Assembly (NCBI GenBank): GCA_016788635.1
Contig: JAEUSU010000027.1
Location: 1-64,000 of the forward strand
Source of the DNA: Flavobacteriales bacterium
GTDB lineage: Bacteria > Bacteroidota > Bacteroidia > Flavobacteriales_F > PHOS-HE28
Direction of reading: 5' to 3'
Length of the DNA: 64,000 nt
In this document: positions 6,919 to 16,199 of the stretch, piece after piece
How the letters are laid out: each line of letters begins with the position of its first letter
How positions within the stretch are numbered: position 1 is the first letter of the stretch
Translations under genes and position numbers: made by a program
Notes under the pieces: generated by a model
What the model was told of the DNA's origin: nothing
Databases searched by the model: none
Seen by the model: only the letters and a program-made list of their open reading frames with translations

Positions 6919-8442
6919 ATGCTGCCTGCCGGATCCCAGAAGTCCTTGTTCGCCCTTGCGCTGCTCGTGAGTTCGAGCGCTCTGTTCGCGCAGGAGATCT
7001 GCAACAACGCCATCGACGACGATGGGGATGGGTTGATCGATCTGAATGACATCGCGGATTGTTCCTGCATCGACTCGTTGTCCTTATCGCCGCTGCCGAA
7101 CGGCGGTTTTGAATCGCAGAGCTGTTGCCCCAACGGCATCAGCCTCACCAATTGCATCCAAGGCTGGTCTCAAGTGACCACACCGACCACGGATTACTTC
7201 CATGCCTGTGACTTCATGCCGGCCTTCGTGCCCACACCCCTGCCGGATGGGGATGGGTGTGTGGGGATGTTCTCTGTGGACGGTTGGCAGGAGTACATCG
7301 GAACCTGTTTGAGCGCGCCTCTTCCCGCCACGGTGCAAGCCTCGGTCACGTTCAAATATTCCGGTTTCGACGTGGATGGTTCGGTAACGAATGCACAGAC
7401 CTGGTCCTTTGGTACCACACAGATCGCGGTCTACGGCTTCCCGACCTGCCCGATCCTTGCCATCGTTACGACGAATTGTCCGGCCGGCTGGTCGGGTGGC
7501 GTACTGCTGGGTTCGGTCACCGTCCTGCCGAATGGCAGCTGGCAGCAGGCCCAGATCAACTTCACCCCTGCGCAGAACATCGAGTACCTTGCCTTGGGTT
7601 CACCATGCGGGCTGCCCCCATCGTTCCAATGGACTGCGGGGTATGGTCCTTATCTGCTGCTGGACTAGATCGGTCTTGGCTCTGGCACAGGCGGTGCCGT
7701 CGTTTCGACCACTGGTACACCCTGCACATCGGACCTGGTACTTACAGCGGGCGGCTCCCCAACTGCGGTTGGCTATCAATGGTATTTGAACGGCGTGGCC
7801 TTGCTGGGGGAGACCAATACGGTGTTGAATGCCTCGGACCTGGGTCTCAACAACGGCCTGTACCAGTTCCTTACCCAGGGCGCTTCGGATTGCAGTGTGA
7901 CCGCGACCGGTATTTCAGGTCCATTGCCTCCGGTGGTCAACATCCAGGCATCCCTCACTTCGGGCTGTGCGCCGCTGCTGGTGAATTTCGGTTTCACGGT
8001 CACGGGCGGGAACATACAGGTCCCGCATTGGGATTTCGGTGATGGTGCAAGCTTCATCTGGGCACAGCCGGCCCACATCTTCTGGGAGCCTGGTAGCTAT
8101 ACGGTGACCATGACCGCGACCAGTTTGAGTGGTTGCGTCACCACGGATACCCTGGTGATCGATGTGGCGAACTGCACCTCGATCGGGGAGGTCGTGGATA
8201 CACCGGGTGCCACGGTGCGTCAGGATGGAGATCACCTGTCCATGGCCCTGGATGCTGGCTGGTCGGGAGAGGTGCTTGCGGAGTTGGTGTCGGCTGACGG
8301 ACGGATCGTGCGCAGCAAGTCGGTCACAGGTCATTCACAGACCGGAAGCGTGTTCGATCTATCCGGCGTACCAGCGGGTGTCCTGGTCCTGCGGCTTACC
8401 AGCACCAGGCACGGTTGGACACACCGCTTCGTGCGGATCTAA
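6919..8442 (+). pseudogene. Secreted PKD-domain type IX substrate interrupted by one in-frame TAG codon
   Basis: A single reading frame of 508 codons runs from the ATG at 6919 to the TAA at 8442, broken only by TAG at 7666-7668 (codon 250). Both halves are in the same frame. The first half (249 residues) has a signal peptide ending at AQ (residues 24-25), a DDDGDGLIDLND calcium-loop segment near residues 33-44 and a beta-rich binding-type domain. After the stop come an Ig-like stretch (GYQWYLNG), a PKD domain (HWDFGDGA) and a C-terminal domain ending in a type A sorting-like segment. The sequence around the break is LLLD-stop-IGLGSG, where one base change (for example GAG to TAG) would explain the stop. 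If the stop is real, the product is secreted to the periplasm without its sorting domain and the gene is inactive. Confidence 0.82.
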
Positions 8443-8444
8443 AC

Positions 8445-10892
8445 TTACCGCAGCACCACCTGCCCTGCAGGTATGGCGTTGCCATCCATCATTCTGAGCA
8501 CCACGGTGTAGGTGCCACGTGCCCAGCCCGCACAGTTCACCTCGACCGTGCTCCCTTGAAAAGGCAGCTGATGCACCAGGCGTCCGGCCGGGTCCATCAC
8601 TTCCATGCGGCCTTGCCAGCGCAGTGCATCCGCATTGGCCGCGCGCAGCTCGAAGCGTTCCTGCGCAGGATTGGGAACCAGGTTCCATTGGGCAGGGTTG
8701 GCCGTGCGGTCCCGCATGCCGGTGGCGGAAATGCGCTTGCCCAACGCATAATCACCGGTCACGAAGCCGGTGAACTCCACGCGGCCGATGCGGTTCGTGG
8801 CGCTGCCCTGCGTGTTCACCGTGAAGGTGGGGAAGAGGGCCCAGGGCGAACGGGCGTCCGAGCGGTAAAGCAGCACGAGGCTGTCCTCACGGAAAGGCAG
8901 GACGGGAAGGTCTTCCATGAGGCCGATGTCCAGCCCGCCGCCCGCAGTGTTGTTGCCATCAAAGGTGATGGAGGCGTTGATGTCGGCCCCTGCGGGGATC
9001 GATCCGGTCACGCGCCACCAGCGATCCGGTGAGGGCACGAAGAGATGCATCGGATCAGTGTCCTCATCTGCCGCCACCCAGTATTGCTCCACGCGCAAGG
9101 GGGCCGCTGAAGGAAGTGCGTTCACGGTGAGCCGCAGGTTGCCGTTGGTGTAGTTCACCGTGCCCGTGGCGGTCAGGGTGTCCTCGTCCGCCGTAATGGC
9201 CAGACTGATGCGTTCATTCGCGTTCAGCAGCACGGCCACTGGCGCGAAGGGTGGCGTGATGGTGAAAATGGTGGATGCATTCCCAAGCATCACCGGCGCG
9301 TCGTGGTCCCACCGCGACTGGTCCGGCGCTACGCAGGTGATGGTGACCGGTACATTGTGGTACAGGCTGGCCGGGCCGCGGAGCTTCTGTTCCACGAATA
9401 CGTCCGTGGGGTACACGCCCGCAACAGGCGCCGCCACCACGAAGGAGTCCACTTCAAATGCCGCCCATCCCGGCTGGAAGATCCAGTCGTTGAAGAAGTC
9501 GGTGAGGTCCACGCCGGTGGTGGCGCTCAGGTCATCGCGCAGCATGCTGCTGCTCACCGGACTGAACGCGTGATCGGCGACGAAGGTGGTGAGGCCCGCG
9601 CGGAACAGGCTGTCGCCCAGATAGCTGCGCAGGGTGTGAAGCACGTCGGCGCCTTTGTTGTAGGAATGCTCGCCATAGGTGTGGGCTTGGGGTACATCGG
9701 CCAGTGCCCACCAACCCTGATCGATCAAGTGGGCCTTATGCACCATCTGGCGGTGGTTGTCGCGCACGGTCCTGCGGTAACGCTCCGCACCATATACGTG
9801 CTCCAGGAAGAGGAAGCTGAGGTATTCAGCAAAGCCCTCATTGATGTACATCTCTTCGGCGCGCGAACAGGTGACCTGGTCGCCGAACCAGTGGTGGGCG
9901 AGCTCGTGTGCCATGGTGCCTTCATACTGCAAGGTGCCGTTGGCAATAGAGGAGGGGTAGCTGATGTTCGTGGGGTGCTCCATGGCGCCCTGTGGGGTCA
10001 GGCAGTAGCCCACGCGCTCCCACTGGTGCGCGCCGAACCAATGTTCGAAACATGCAAAGGCGTCTGGTAGATGGATGAAGGAGTTCTTCATGGCCGTGGT
10101 GTCCTGCGGGCGGGCCACCAGGTCCATGGGTACGGGCTGGCCGGTGATGCTGAGCAAGGTGTCGCGCGCGGCGGTGTAGGTGCTGGCGGTGACGGATGCG
10201 AGGTAGGAGGGGATGGTCTCTTCCAGGAGCCAATGGCTCTCGAAAAAGCCGCCACCCAGGTCAGTTTCGCCCAGCAGGCGGCCGTTGCACCAGGCATGGC
10301 GTTGCTGGTGGGTGCGCACAATGAACTCGAAGGTGGAACGCTCCACGAAATTGTCGAAGCAGGGGAACCAGGCCCGGCCGTAGGAGTGGGGAATGGCGGC
10401 GAAGGCCACGCCCAGGTTGTAGATCACCGTGCCCGAGGTGTAGAACCCACCCCAGCCGCTGGCGTCGGTGGCGGGGTCGCCCTGGTAGTGCACGGTGAGC
10501 TCCAGGGTATCGCCGATGCCATAGGGCGCGCCCAGGTCAATGGTCAGTGTTTCACCGGCCTGCCCGAATGCCAGCGCGGAACCAGCCATGATCACGGAAT
10601 CCACGGTGAGGTCCAGAAGGTCAAGGGGGAGATCCGCGATGCCGTTCAGACGTGGCGCGAACCGGATCGCAGCAGCGCCGGCTATGGTGCCGCCAGCCAC
10701 CTGGGTCAGGTCAAGGGCGATGCGTGTATGCAACAGGTCGATGCTGTCGCTGCGGCTGGCCTGGGCGCCGTCACGCAGGTTTGAAGGATGGTACGCGTGC
10801 TTTTCCTTGCAGGTGTGCTGAGCGTTTGCGGCAAGGCCACAGAGCAGGAAGGCGAGGCACGGAATGGCAGGGTGAATGGGGCGGAAGGACAT
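8445..10892 (-). CDS. Secreted M1-family metallopeptidase with type IX sorting domain
   Basis: The ATG at 10892 gives 815 residues with a signal peptide cut after AANAQ (residue 25). The M1 beta-saddle domain is followed by the GAMEHP exopeptidase motif (residues 302-307) and the zinc site HELAH (329-333) with the third ligand Glu352 in NEGFAEY. The last 75 or so residues, beginning with NLVPNPAQE, form a type A T9SS sorting domain, so the enzyme is probably released or attached at the cell surface and removes N-terminal residues from peptides. The longer frame up to 11147 is rejected because the signal peptide fixes the start. A TTGCTTTG sequence at 10900-10907 lies eight bases before the ATG, suggesting an almost leaderless mRNA. 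It ends two bases from the converging interrupted gene. Confidence 0.92.
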   Translation of the reverse strand: MSFRPIHPAIPCLAFLLCGLAANAQHTCKEKHAYHPSNLRDGAQASRSDSIDLLHTRIALDLTQVAGGTIAGAAAIRFAPRLNGIADLPLDLLDLTVDSVIMAGSALAFGQAGETLTIDLGAPYGIGDTLELTVHYQGDPATDASGWGGFYTSGTVIYNLGVAFAAIPHSYGRAWFPCFDNFVERSTFEFIVRTHQQRHAWCNGRLLGETDLGGGFFESHWLLEETIPSYLASVTASTYTAARDTLLSITGQPVPMDLVARPQDTTAMKNSFIHLPDAFACFEHWFGAHQWERVGYCLTPQGAMEHPTNISYPSSIANGTLQYEGTMAHELAHHWFGDQVTCSRAEEMYINEGFAEYLSFLFLEHVYGAERYRRTVRDNHRQMVHKAHLIDQGWWALADVPQAHTYGEHSYNKGADVLHTLRSYLGDSLFRAGLTTFVADHAFSPVSSSMLRDDLSATTGVDLTDFFNDWIFQPGWAAFEVDSFVVAAPVAGVYPTDVFVEQKLRGPASLYHNVPVTITCVAPDQSRWDHDAPVMLGNASTIFTITPPFAPVAVLLNANERISLAITADEDTLTATGTVNYTNGNLRLTVNALPSAAPLRVEQYWVAADEDTDPMHLFVPSPDRWWRVTGSIPAGADINASITFDGNNTAGGGLDIGLMEDLPVLPFREDSLVLLYRSDARSPWALFPTFTVNTQGSATNRIGRVEFTGFVTGDYALGKRISATGMRDRTANPAQWNLVPNPAQERFELRAANADALRWQGRMEVMDPAGRLVHQLPFQGSTVEVNCAGWARGTYTVVLRMMDGNAIPAGQVVLR

Positions 10893-11032
10893 GGTGCATG
10901 CAAAGCAAGCATATGGGTGATCGTCAGGGCCGGGCTGTATGCCAGGTGATGACTTTCTGCCATCCACTTCTGGATCGGCAGAAAGCACTGACTGATGTGA
11001 ACAGATCATTTCTCCAGCCTGTTTAGGTTTCC

Positions 11033-11040
11033 TACATTTG
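11033..11040 (+). promoter_or_regulatory. Promoter -7 box TACATTTG
   Basis: This exact TAnnTTTG match lies 39 bases before the start at 11080. The region is shared with the divergent M1 peptidase gene. Confidence 0.6.
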
Positions 11041-11079
11041 AGAAACCAGGTTTGGAAACCCAAGCCCCGGGACAGCATC

Positions 11080-12624
11080 ATGAAGCCCAGTACCGAACTG
11101 CACGACCTCATCAAGTCGCTCACCAAGTCGGAGAAACGCTTCTTCAAGCTGCACTCCGCCCTTCAAAGTGGTGATAAGAACTACTTGAAGATCTTTGATG
11201 CACTTGATAAACAGCCGGAATACAACGAGGAGGAGATCAAGGCAGAGTTCGCCAAGGAGACCTTCATCCGCCATTTCCCCTCGGAGAAGAACCACCTCTA
11301 CCGGCTTATCCTGAAGGCCCTCCGGGCCTATCATGCCGAGAGTTCCATCAGCGGACTGCTCAAACAGGAGATCAAGAACATAGAGATCCTGTACGAGAAG
11401 GCCTTGTACAAGGAGTGCAACAAGTTGCTGGTACGGGCCAAACGCATGGCCCGGGAGAACGAGAAGTTCTACTACCTGTTCGAATTGCTGAACTGGGAAA
11501 AGACCCTGTTGGAGGAGGCATACGAAAGTGGGGAGTTCAGCAAGGACCTGGACGCATTGATCGAAGAGGAGCGCGAGGTGTTGGGCAAGCTGCAGAACCT
11601 GGCACAGTACCATATCCTGTACAGCAAGATCAACTATGTCTTCCGCAGCGGTGGATATGTCCGCACCCCTGAGGAGCATGTCCTGGTGGAGGAGATCGCG
11701 GGCCATCCATTGATCACGGGCAAGAACACCGCCCTAAGCCACCGAGCAGCCACCATTTGCTTTTACACGCAGGGCTTCTGCCAATGGGCCAAGCGGGACT
11801 GGGCCACCAGCCTCAAGAAGTTCGAGCGCGTGCGGGAGATCCTGGACGCCAACCAGCCGCTAAAGGTGGACCTGAGCCGCCGCTACCTGCGCACATTGCA
11901 TTACATCATCAACAGCCAGATCGAACTGGGTGATTTCAAGGGCGCACGGGCGAACATCCAGGCGTTGCGCGAACAACAGGGCAAGCCGGGTTTCACCGGG
12001 CTGGACACGGACCTGCAGGTGTTCACAGCCGGCTACTACAGCGAGCTGAGGATGTTGGACCGCATGGGTGAGCATAAGCAGGCCGTGGCCCTTGCCGATC
12101 CGATCCTGACCGGCATGGAACAACGCGCGGGCCACCTGCACAAGGAGCACGAGCTGGAGTTCTGGTGGGCGCTCGCCTGCGTGCATTTCGGCGCGGGCGA
12201 GGTCAATCGTTCCCTGTTCTGGTTGAACAAGGTGTTGAACGATACCGAACCCACCTTGCGCCAGGATATCTTCAGCTATGCCCGCCTGGTGAACCTGGTG
12301 GTCCATTTCGAGCTTGGCAACTACGATCTGTTGGAATACATCCTGCGCTCCACCCAACGCTTCCTCATCAAGCGCCATGGTCCGCATGAGATCGAGACGG
12401 CCTTGATCGAACACATCCGCAAGCTGGCTCGAGCACAGGCACCCCACGCCCGGCGTGAATTGTTCAAGAGCCTGCAGCACCGGCTGGCCGAGTTGGTGCA
12501 CGACCCTGCGGAGAGCATCGTGCTGAAGTACTTCGACTTCATGAGCTGGGTGAACGCCAGCGTGGAAGGCATCCCTTTTTCAGAGGCGGTCCAGGCCTCG
12601 CTCAAGAGGGAGAAGGTGCGCTGA
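11080..12624 (+). CDS. Helical-repeat (TPR-like) protein of unknown function
   Basis: The ATG at 11080 gives a 514-residue soluble protein with no signal peptide or membrane segment. It is almost entirely alpha-helical, with repeated aromatic and Leu/Ala pairs in helices of about 17 residues, such as the stretch beginning YSKINYVFRSG, consistent with tetratricopeptide-like repeats. The N-terminus is rich in Lys and Glu. I do not recognise a named family, though proteins with this type of N-terminus are widespread as hypotheticals in Bacteroidota. It is monocistronic and converges on fumC. A scaffold role is possible but is only a guess. Confidence 0.8.
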   Translation: MKPSTELHDLIKSLTKSEKRFFKLHSALQSGDKNYLKIFDALDKQPEYNEEEIKAEFAKETFIRHFPSEKNHLYRLILKALRAYHAESSISGLLKQEIKNIEILYEKALYKECNKLLVRAKRMARENEKFYYLFELLNWEKTLLEEAYESGEFSKDLDALIEEEREVLGKLQNLAQYHILYSKINYVFRSGGYVRTPEEHVLVEEIAGHPLITGKNTALSHRAATICFYTQGFCQWAKRDWATSLKKFERVREILDANQPLKVDLSRRYLRTLHYIINSQIELGDFKGARANIQALREQQGKPGFTGLDTDLQVFTAGYYSELRMLDRMGEHKQAVALADPILTGMEQRAGHLHKEHELEFWWALACVHFGAGEVNRSLFWLNKVLNDTEPTLRQDIFSYARLVNLVVHFELGNYDLLEYILRSTQRFLIKRHGPHEIETALIEHIRKLARAQAPHARRELFKSLQHRLAELVHDPAESIVLKYFDFMSWVNASVEGIPFSEAVQASLKREKVR

Positions 12625-12628
12625 GGCG

Positions 12629-12697
12629 TGGTGGGTGATCAGCCACGCGTGCTGCTCATAAGGTCGGGCCTGCTCGTTCGTGCAGGTGCCGGCACCT
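12629..12697. terminator. Two inverted repeats between convergent genes
   Basis: GCGTGG and CCACGC arms flank about 10 bases starting near 12629, and a perfect 14-base palindrome AGGTGCCGGCACCT lies at 12684-12697, touching the fumC stop. Together they could terminate transcripts arriving from both sides. There is no T tract. Confidence 0.35.
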
Positions 12698-14091
12698 CAC
12701 CCCTCGCTCGTCATCATGGCAGGGTCCACCCACTTGTCAAAATCATCGGCGCGAACGTGGCCCAGTGCAACGGCCGCTTCCTTCAGGGTGGTGCCCTCCT
12801 TGTGTGCCTTCTTGGCGATCTCGGCCGCCTTGTAGTAGCCGATGTGCGGGTTGAGGCTGGTGACGAGCATCAGCGAATTCTCCAGGTGGCGTTTGATGAC
12901 GGCATGGTTGGGCTCGATCCCCATGGCACACTTGTCGTTGAAGCTCACGCATGCATCGCCAATGAGACGTGCGCTCTGCAGCACGTTCGTGGCGATCATG
13001 GGCTTGAACACGTTCAGCTCGAAGTGTCCGTTGCTGCCACCGATGCCCACCGCCACATCGTTGCCCATGACCTGGGCGGCCACCATGGTGAGGGCCTCGG
13101 GCTGGGTGGGGTTCACCTTGCCGGGCATGATGGATGAGCCGGGCTCGTTGTCGGGAATGATGAGCTCGCCGATGCCACTACGCGGTCCACTGCTGAGCAT
13201 GCGGATATCATTGCCGATCTTCATCAGGCTCACGGCCAGGCGACGGAGCGCGCCGCTGAGCTCCACCATGGCATCGTGCGCGGCCAGTGCCTCGAACTTG
13301 TTGGGCGCGGTGACGAAGGGCAGGCCGGTGAGCTCGGCGATCTTCTTCGCCACCAGCACGCTGTAGCCCCTGGGCGCATTGAGCCCCGTACCCACCGCTG
13401 TACCGCCCAGCGCCAGCTCGCGTACCATCTCCAGCGCGTTTTGCACAGTGCGCATGCCATTGTCCAGCTGTTGCACATAGCCACTGAACTCCTGGCCCAG
13501 GGTGAGCGGTGTGGCGTCCATGAAATGGGTGCGGCCGGTCTTCACCACATCTTTGAAGGTCTCGGCTTTTTTTGCGAGCGTATCGCGCAGCCTCCGCACA
13601 CCCGGAAGTGTCAGTTCCACGGTGAGCTTGTAGGCCGCGATGTGCATGGCCGTGGGGAAGGTGTCGTTGCTGCTCTGGCTCTTGTTGACGTCATCGTTGG
13701 GGTTGAGCACTTTTTGATCGTCCGTCAACTTCCCACCGCTCAGCACGTGCGCGCGGTAGGCGATCACCTCGTTCACGTTCATGTTACTCTGGGTGCCGCT
13801 GCCTGTCTGCCAGATGACCAACGGGAACTGGTCATCGAGTTGTCCCGCTAGGATCTCGTCGCACACCTTGCCGATGAGGTCGCATTTTTCCTTGGGCAAC
13901 TTGCCGAGTTCCAGATTGGTCAGAGCGGCGGCCTTCTTCAGGTAGGCGAAGGCATGCACGATCTCGCGCGGCATGCTGCCCGGCGGGCCGATGCGGAAGT
14001 TGTTGCGGCTGCGTTCGGTCTGCGCGCCCCAGTACTTGTCGGCGGGCACCTTCACCTCGCCCATGGTGTCCTTCTCGATGCGGTATTCCAT
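12697..14091 (-). CDS. fumC: Class II fumarate hydratase
   Basis: The 464-residue length is typical of FumC. The protein carries [11 protein letters not shown] (186-196) and the superfamily signature [11 protein letters not shown] (318-328), which forms the mobile active-site loop with the catalytic Ser. The N-terminal region has the expected WGAQTERS segment. It catalyses the reversible hydration of fumarate to malate in the TCA cycle as a cytosolic tetramer, without an iron-sulfur cluster. The next gene on the same strand encodes an ArsC-fold protein 64 bases downstream of its region, but there is no sign that the functions are linked. Confidence 0.97.
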   Translation of the reverse strand: MEYRIEKDTMGEVKVPADKYWGAQTERSRNNFRIGPPGSMPREIVHAFAYLKKAAALTNLELGKLPKEKCDLIGKVCDEILAGQLDDQFPLVIWQTGSGTQSNMNVNEVIAYRAHVLSGGKLTDDQKVLNPNDDVNKSQSSNDTFPTAMHIAAYKLTVELTLPGVRRLRDTLAKKAETFKDVVKTGRTHFMDATPLTLGQEFSGYVQQLDNGMRTVQNALEMVRELALGGTAVGTGLNAPRGYSVLVAKKIAELTGLPFVTAPNKFEALAAHDAMVELSGALRRLAVSLMKIGNDIRMLSSGPRSGIGELIIPDNEPGSSIMPGKVNPTQPEALTMVAAQVMGNDVAVGIGGSNGHFELNVFKPMIATNVLQSARLIGDACVSFNDKCAMGIEPNHAVIKRHLENSLMLVTSLNPHIGYYKAAEIAKKAHKEGTTLKEAAVALGHVRADDFDKWVDPAMMTSEG

Positions 14092-14155
14092 ATCAGGATA
14101 TGGTTTTCAAGGTTTTATGCTCAAAGGGGCATGATGCGTGGCGCCCAGTCCCGGA

Positions 14156-14518
14156 TCACCCCAGCAGTTCATCAATGTTCTCAGGAGGGCGCCCGATCAC
14201 CGCCTTGTGGTCCCTCACGATGATGGGGCGATCGATGAGCACCGGGTTCTCCTGCATCACCTTGATCCACTCGTGGTCATTCAGTCGCAGTCCCTTGTAT
14301 TTGCTCCTGTAGAGAGCTTCGTTCTTCCGCAGCAATGCCTCAGGTTTGATGCCCAGTTTCATCACCAGCATCTCCAGTTCACGCTCAGTGGGCACATTCG
14401 AAAGGTAGTCCACCACCTGCGGTTCTATGCCCGCCTGTTCGAGCCGTTTCAGGGCTTTCTGGCAGTCCCTGCTGCGGGGCGCATGATAGATGGTCCAGGT
14501 GGGTCTTAGACTTGCCAC
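14156..14518 (-). CDS. ArsC/Spx-fold protein lacking the usual arsenate reductase cysteine
   Basis: The 120-residue protein has the thioredoxin-like ArsC/Spx architecture: an N-terminal strand WTIYHAPRS, a helical insert, and the conserved NPVLIDRPIIV segment near residues 87-97 that contains the oxyanion-binding Arg. In E. coli ArsC the loop reads NPRC with the catalytic cysteine. Here it is APRS (residues 13-16), with a single Cys three residues later (Cys19). This is the position of the second cysteine in the CxxC of Spx. The protein is therefore probably not a classical arsenate reductase and may be a redox-responsive or regulatory family member. It lies between prfB and fumC, 11 bases after the prfB stop region. 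Confidence 0.8.
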   Translation of the reverse strand: MASLRPTWTIYHAPRSRDCQKALKRLEQAGIEPQVVDYLSNVPTERELEMLVMKLGIKPEALLRKNEALYRSKYKGLRLNDHEWIKVMQENPVLIDRPIIVRDHKAVIGRPPENIDELLG

Positions 14519-14529
14519 GTCAGTCTTGT

Positions 14530-15630
14530 TCAGGCCACCTTCTGGCTTTGTCCGTGCATCATAAGGTAGGCCTTCAGGAACTCATCGATCTCGCCGTTCA
14601 GCACATCATCCACGCTGCTGGTCTCGTGCCCGGTGCGTACGTCCTTCACCAGCTTGTAAGGTTGCAGCACATAGTTGCGGATCTGGCTGCCCCATTCGAT
14701 CTTCTTCTTGCCGGCCTCGATCTCGCTTCGCTTTGCCCGGCGGCGCTCCAGTTCGGCCTCGTACAGCTGGCTTTTCAGGAGTTGCAGCGCCTTGCTCTTG
14801 TTGTCCAGCTGGCTGCGGGTCTCGGTGTTCTCGATGATGATGCCAGTGGGCGCATGCCGCAAGCGGACACCGGTCTCCACCTTGTTCACGTTCTGCCCTC
14901 CTGCACCACCGCTGCGGAATGTATCCCAGGTGATATCTGATGGGTTGATATCGATCTCAATGCTCTCGTCCACCAAGGGGTACACATACACGCTCACGAA
15001 GCTGGTATGCCGGCGTGCATTGCTGTCGAAGGGGCTGATGCGCACCAGACGATGCACCCCGTTCTCGCCCTTCAGCATGCCGAAGGCGAACTCACCGTCC
15101 ACCTCCATGGTGGCCTGTTTGATACCGGCGGCCTCACCGTCCTGGTAGTCCAGCACGCGCACACTGTAGCCGCTCTTGTCGGCCCACATGCGGTACATGC
15201 GCAGGAGCATCAAGGCCCAGTCGTTGCTCTCGGTACCGCCCGCCCCGCTGGTGATCTGCACCACCGCGCTCAGGGGGTCCTCTTCGGCGCTGAGCATATT
15301 CTTGAACTCCAGCTCCTCCAGGGCCTTTTCAGCCTTGCTGAACTGTGCGTCAAGCTCATCCTCGCTCACCTCCTTGGCCTTGAAGAACTCATAGATCACA
15401 CCCACATCGTCCATCTCGCGTTGCACCGCCTCGAACAGTTCCACCCACCGTTTCAGCTCCCGGATGCGCTGCATGGTGGCCTGGGCCTTCTTCTGGTCGT
15501 TCCAGAAGTCGGGGTCATGGGTGTACTTCTCCTCCTCCAGGATGCGGCCGCGCTTCTCCTCGATGTCCAGGTAGCCTTTCAGTGCGCCGAGACGTTCACT
15601 GAGCGCCTCGATCTTATCGATGGTGACCAT
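14530..15630 (-). CDS. prfB: Peptide chain release factor 2, single frame without programmed frameshift
   Basis: The 366-residue protein has the SPF stop-codon recognition tripeptide (199-201), which reads UGA and UAA, and the GGQ peptidyl-hydrolysis motif (244-246). In many bacteria prfB contains an in-frame UGA near codon 26 and needs a +1 shift at CTTTGAC. Here the corresponding place reads CTGGAC (LKGYLDIEE, residues 17-25) in one continuous frame, so the autoregulatory frameshift is absent. TACTTTCG at 15665-15672 on the minus strand resembles the TAnnTTTG box, 34 bases upstream of the ATG. Confidence 0.96.
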   Translation of the reverse strand: MVTIDKIEALSERLGALKGYLDIEEKRGRILEEEKYTHDPDFWNDQKKAQATMQRIRELKRWVELFEAVQREMDDVGVIYEFFKAKEVSEDELDAQFSKAEKALEELEFKNMLSAEEDPLSAVVQITSGAGGTESNDWALMLLRMYRMWADKSGYSVRVLDYQDGEAAGIKQATMEVDGEFAFGMLKGENGVHRLVRISPFDSNARRHTSFVSVYVYPLVDESIEIDINPSDITWDTFRSGGAGGQNVNKVETGVRLRHAPTGIIIENTETRSQLDNKSKALQLLKSQLYEAELERRRAKRSEIEAGKKKIEWGSQIRNYVLQPYKLVKDVRTGHETSSVDDVLNGEIDEFLKAYLMMHGQSQKVA

Positions 15631-15706
15631 GCGTGAGGGCGGGACAGGACCCGCGAACAGGCGGCGAAAGTACGCCCTCCTGCACCAACACCATCGTGGC
15701 CCTGTC

Positions 15707-16189
15707 TCAGGAGCGACCGATCAGCGCGTCCAGAATGGACGTTACTTCATCCGTTCCAAACCCCTTCCGAAGAAAGTGGCGGATCACACGCTGCCTCCTC
15801 GTCCAGAGGTCTGCGGCTGGTTCCTTGGCCCAGCGTTGTTCCACCCGCCGCCTCAGGTGGTCCAGCTGTTCATCGGCATCAACCGCTCGCAAGGCCATGG
15901 CGATGCATGGCGCCGAGACTTCACGGGCTTTGAGTTCATGCCCGATCTTGCGCGGTCCCCAGCCTTTTTGCCGTGCCTTGCTGATGGCGAAGTGCTCGGC
16001 GAACCGGGCCTCATTGAGAAAGCCCTCCGTGATCAGCTGGGTGAGCACCTGATCGGCCTTCTGAGAATTGAAGCCCCAGCTGCGGAGCTTGTTCCGGGTC
16101 TCCTGGTGGCAGCGTTCCTGGCGGGCGCACCACGCTCTGGCCTTCACCAAGGCCGCCGCAGGTGTCAGCTTTTCGCGCATGGGTGCCAT
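15707..16189 (-). CDS. recX: Regulatory protein RecX
   Basis: The protein has 160 residues from the ATG at 16189. It shows the three-helix tandem repeats of RecX: LTPAAALVKARAWCARQ..., then FLNEARFAEHFAISKARQKGWG, which carries the family FxDxRFAxx-like signature. RecX inhibits RecA filament extension. The gene starts 11 bases after the end of the RNase E/G gene and is probably in its transcript. The frame is open upstream to 16228, but that would overlap the RNase gene. Confidence 0.85.
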   Translation of the reverse strand: MAPMREKLTPAAALVKARAWCARQERCHQETRNKLRSWGFNSQKADQVLTQLITEGFLNEARFAEHFAISKARQKGWGPRKIGHELKAREVSAPCIAMALRAVDADEQLDHLRRRVEQRWAKEPAADLWTRRQRVIRHFLRKGFGTDEVTSILDALIGRS

Positions 16190-16199
16190 GCGGCCGGGA

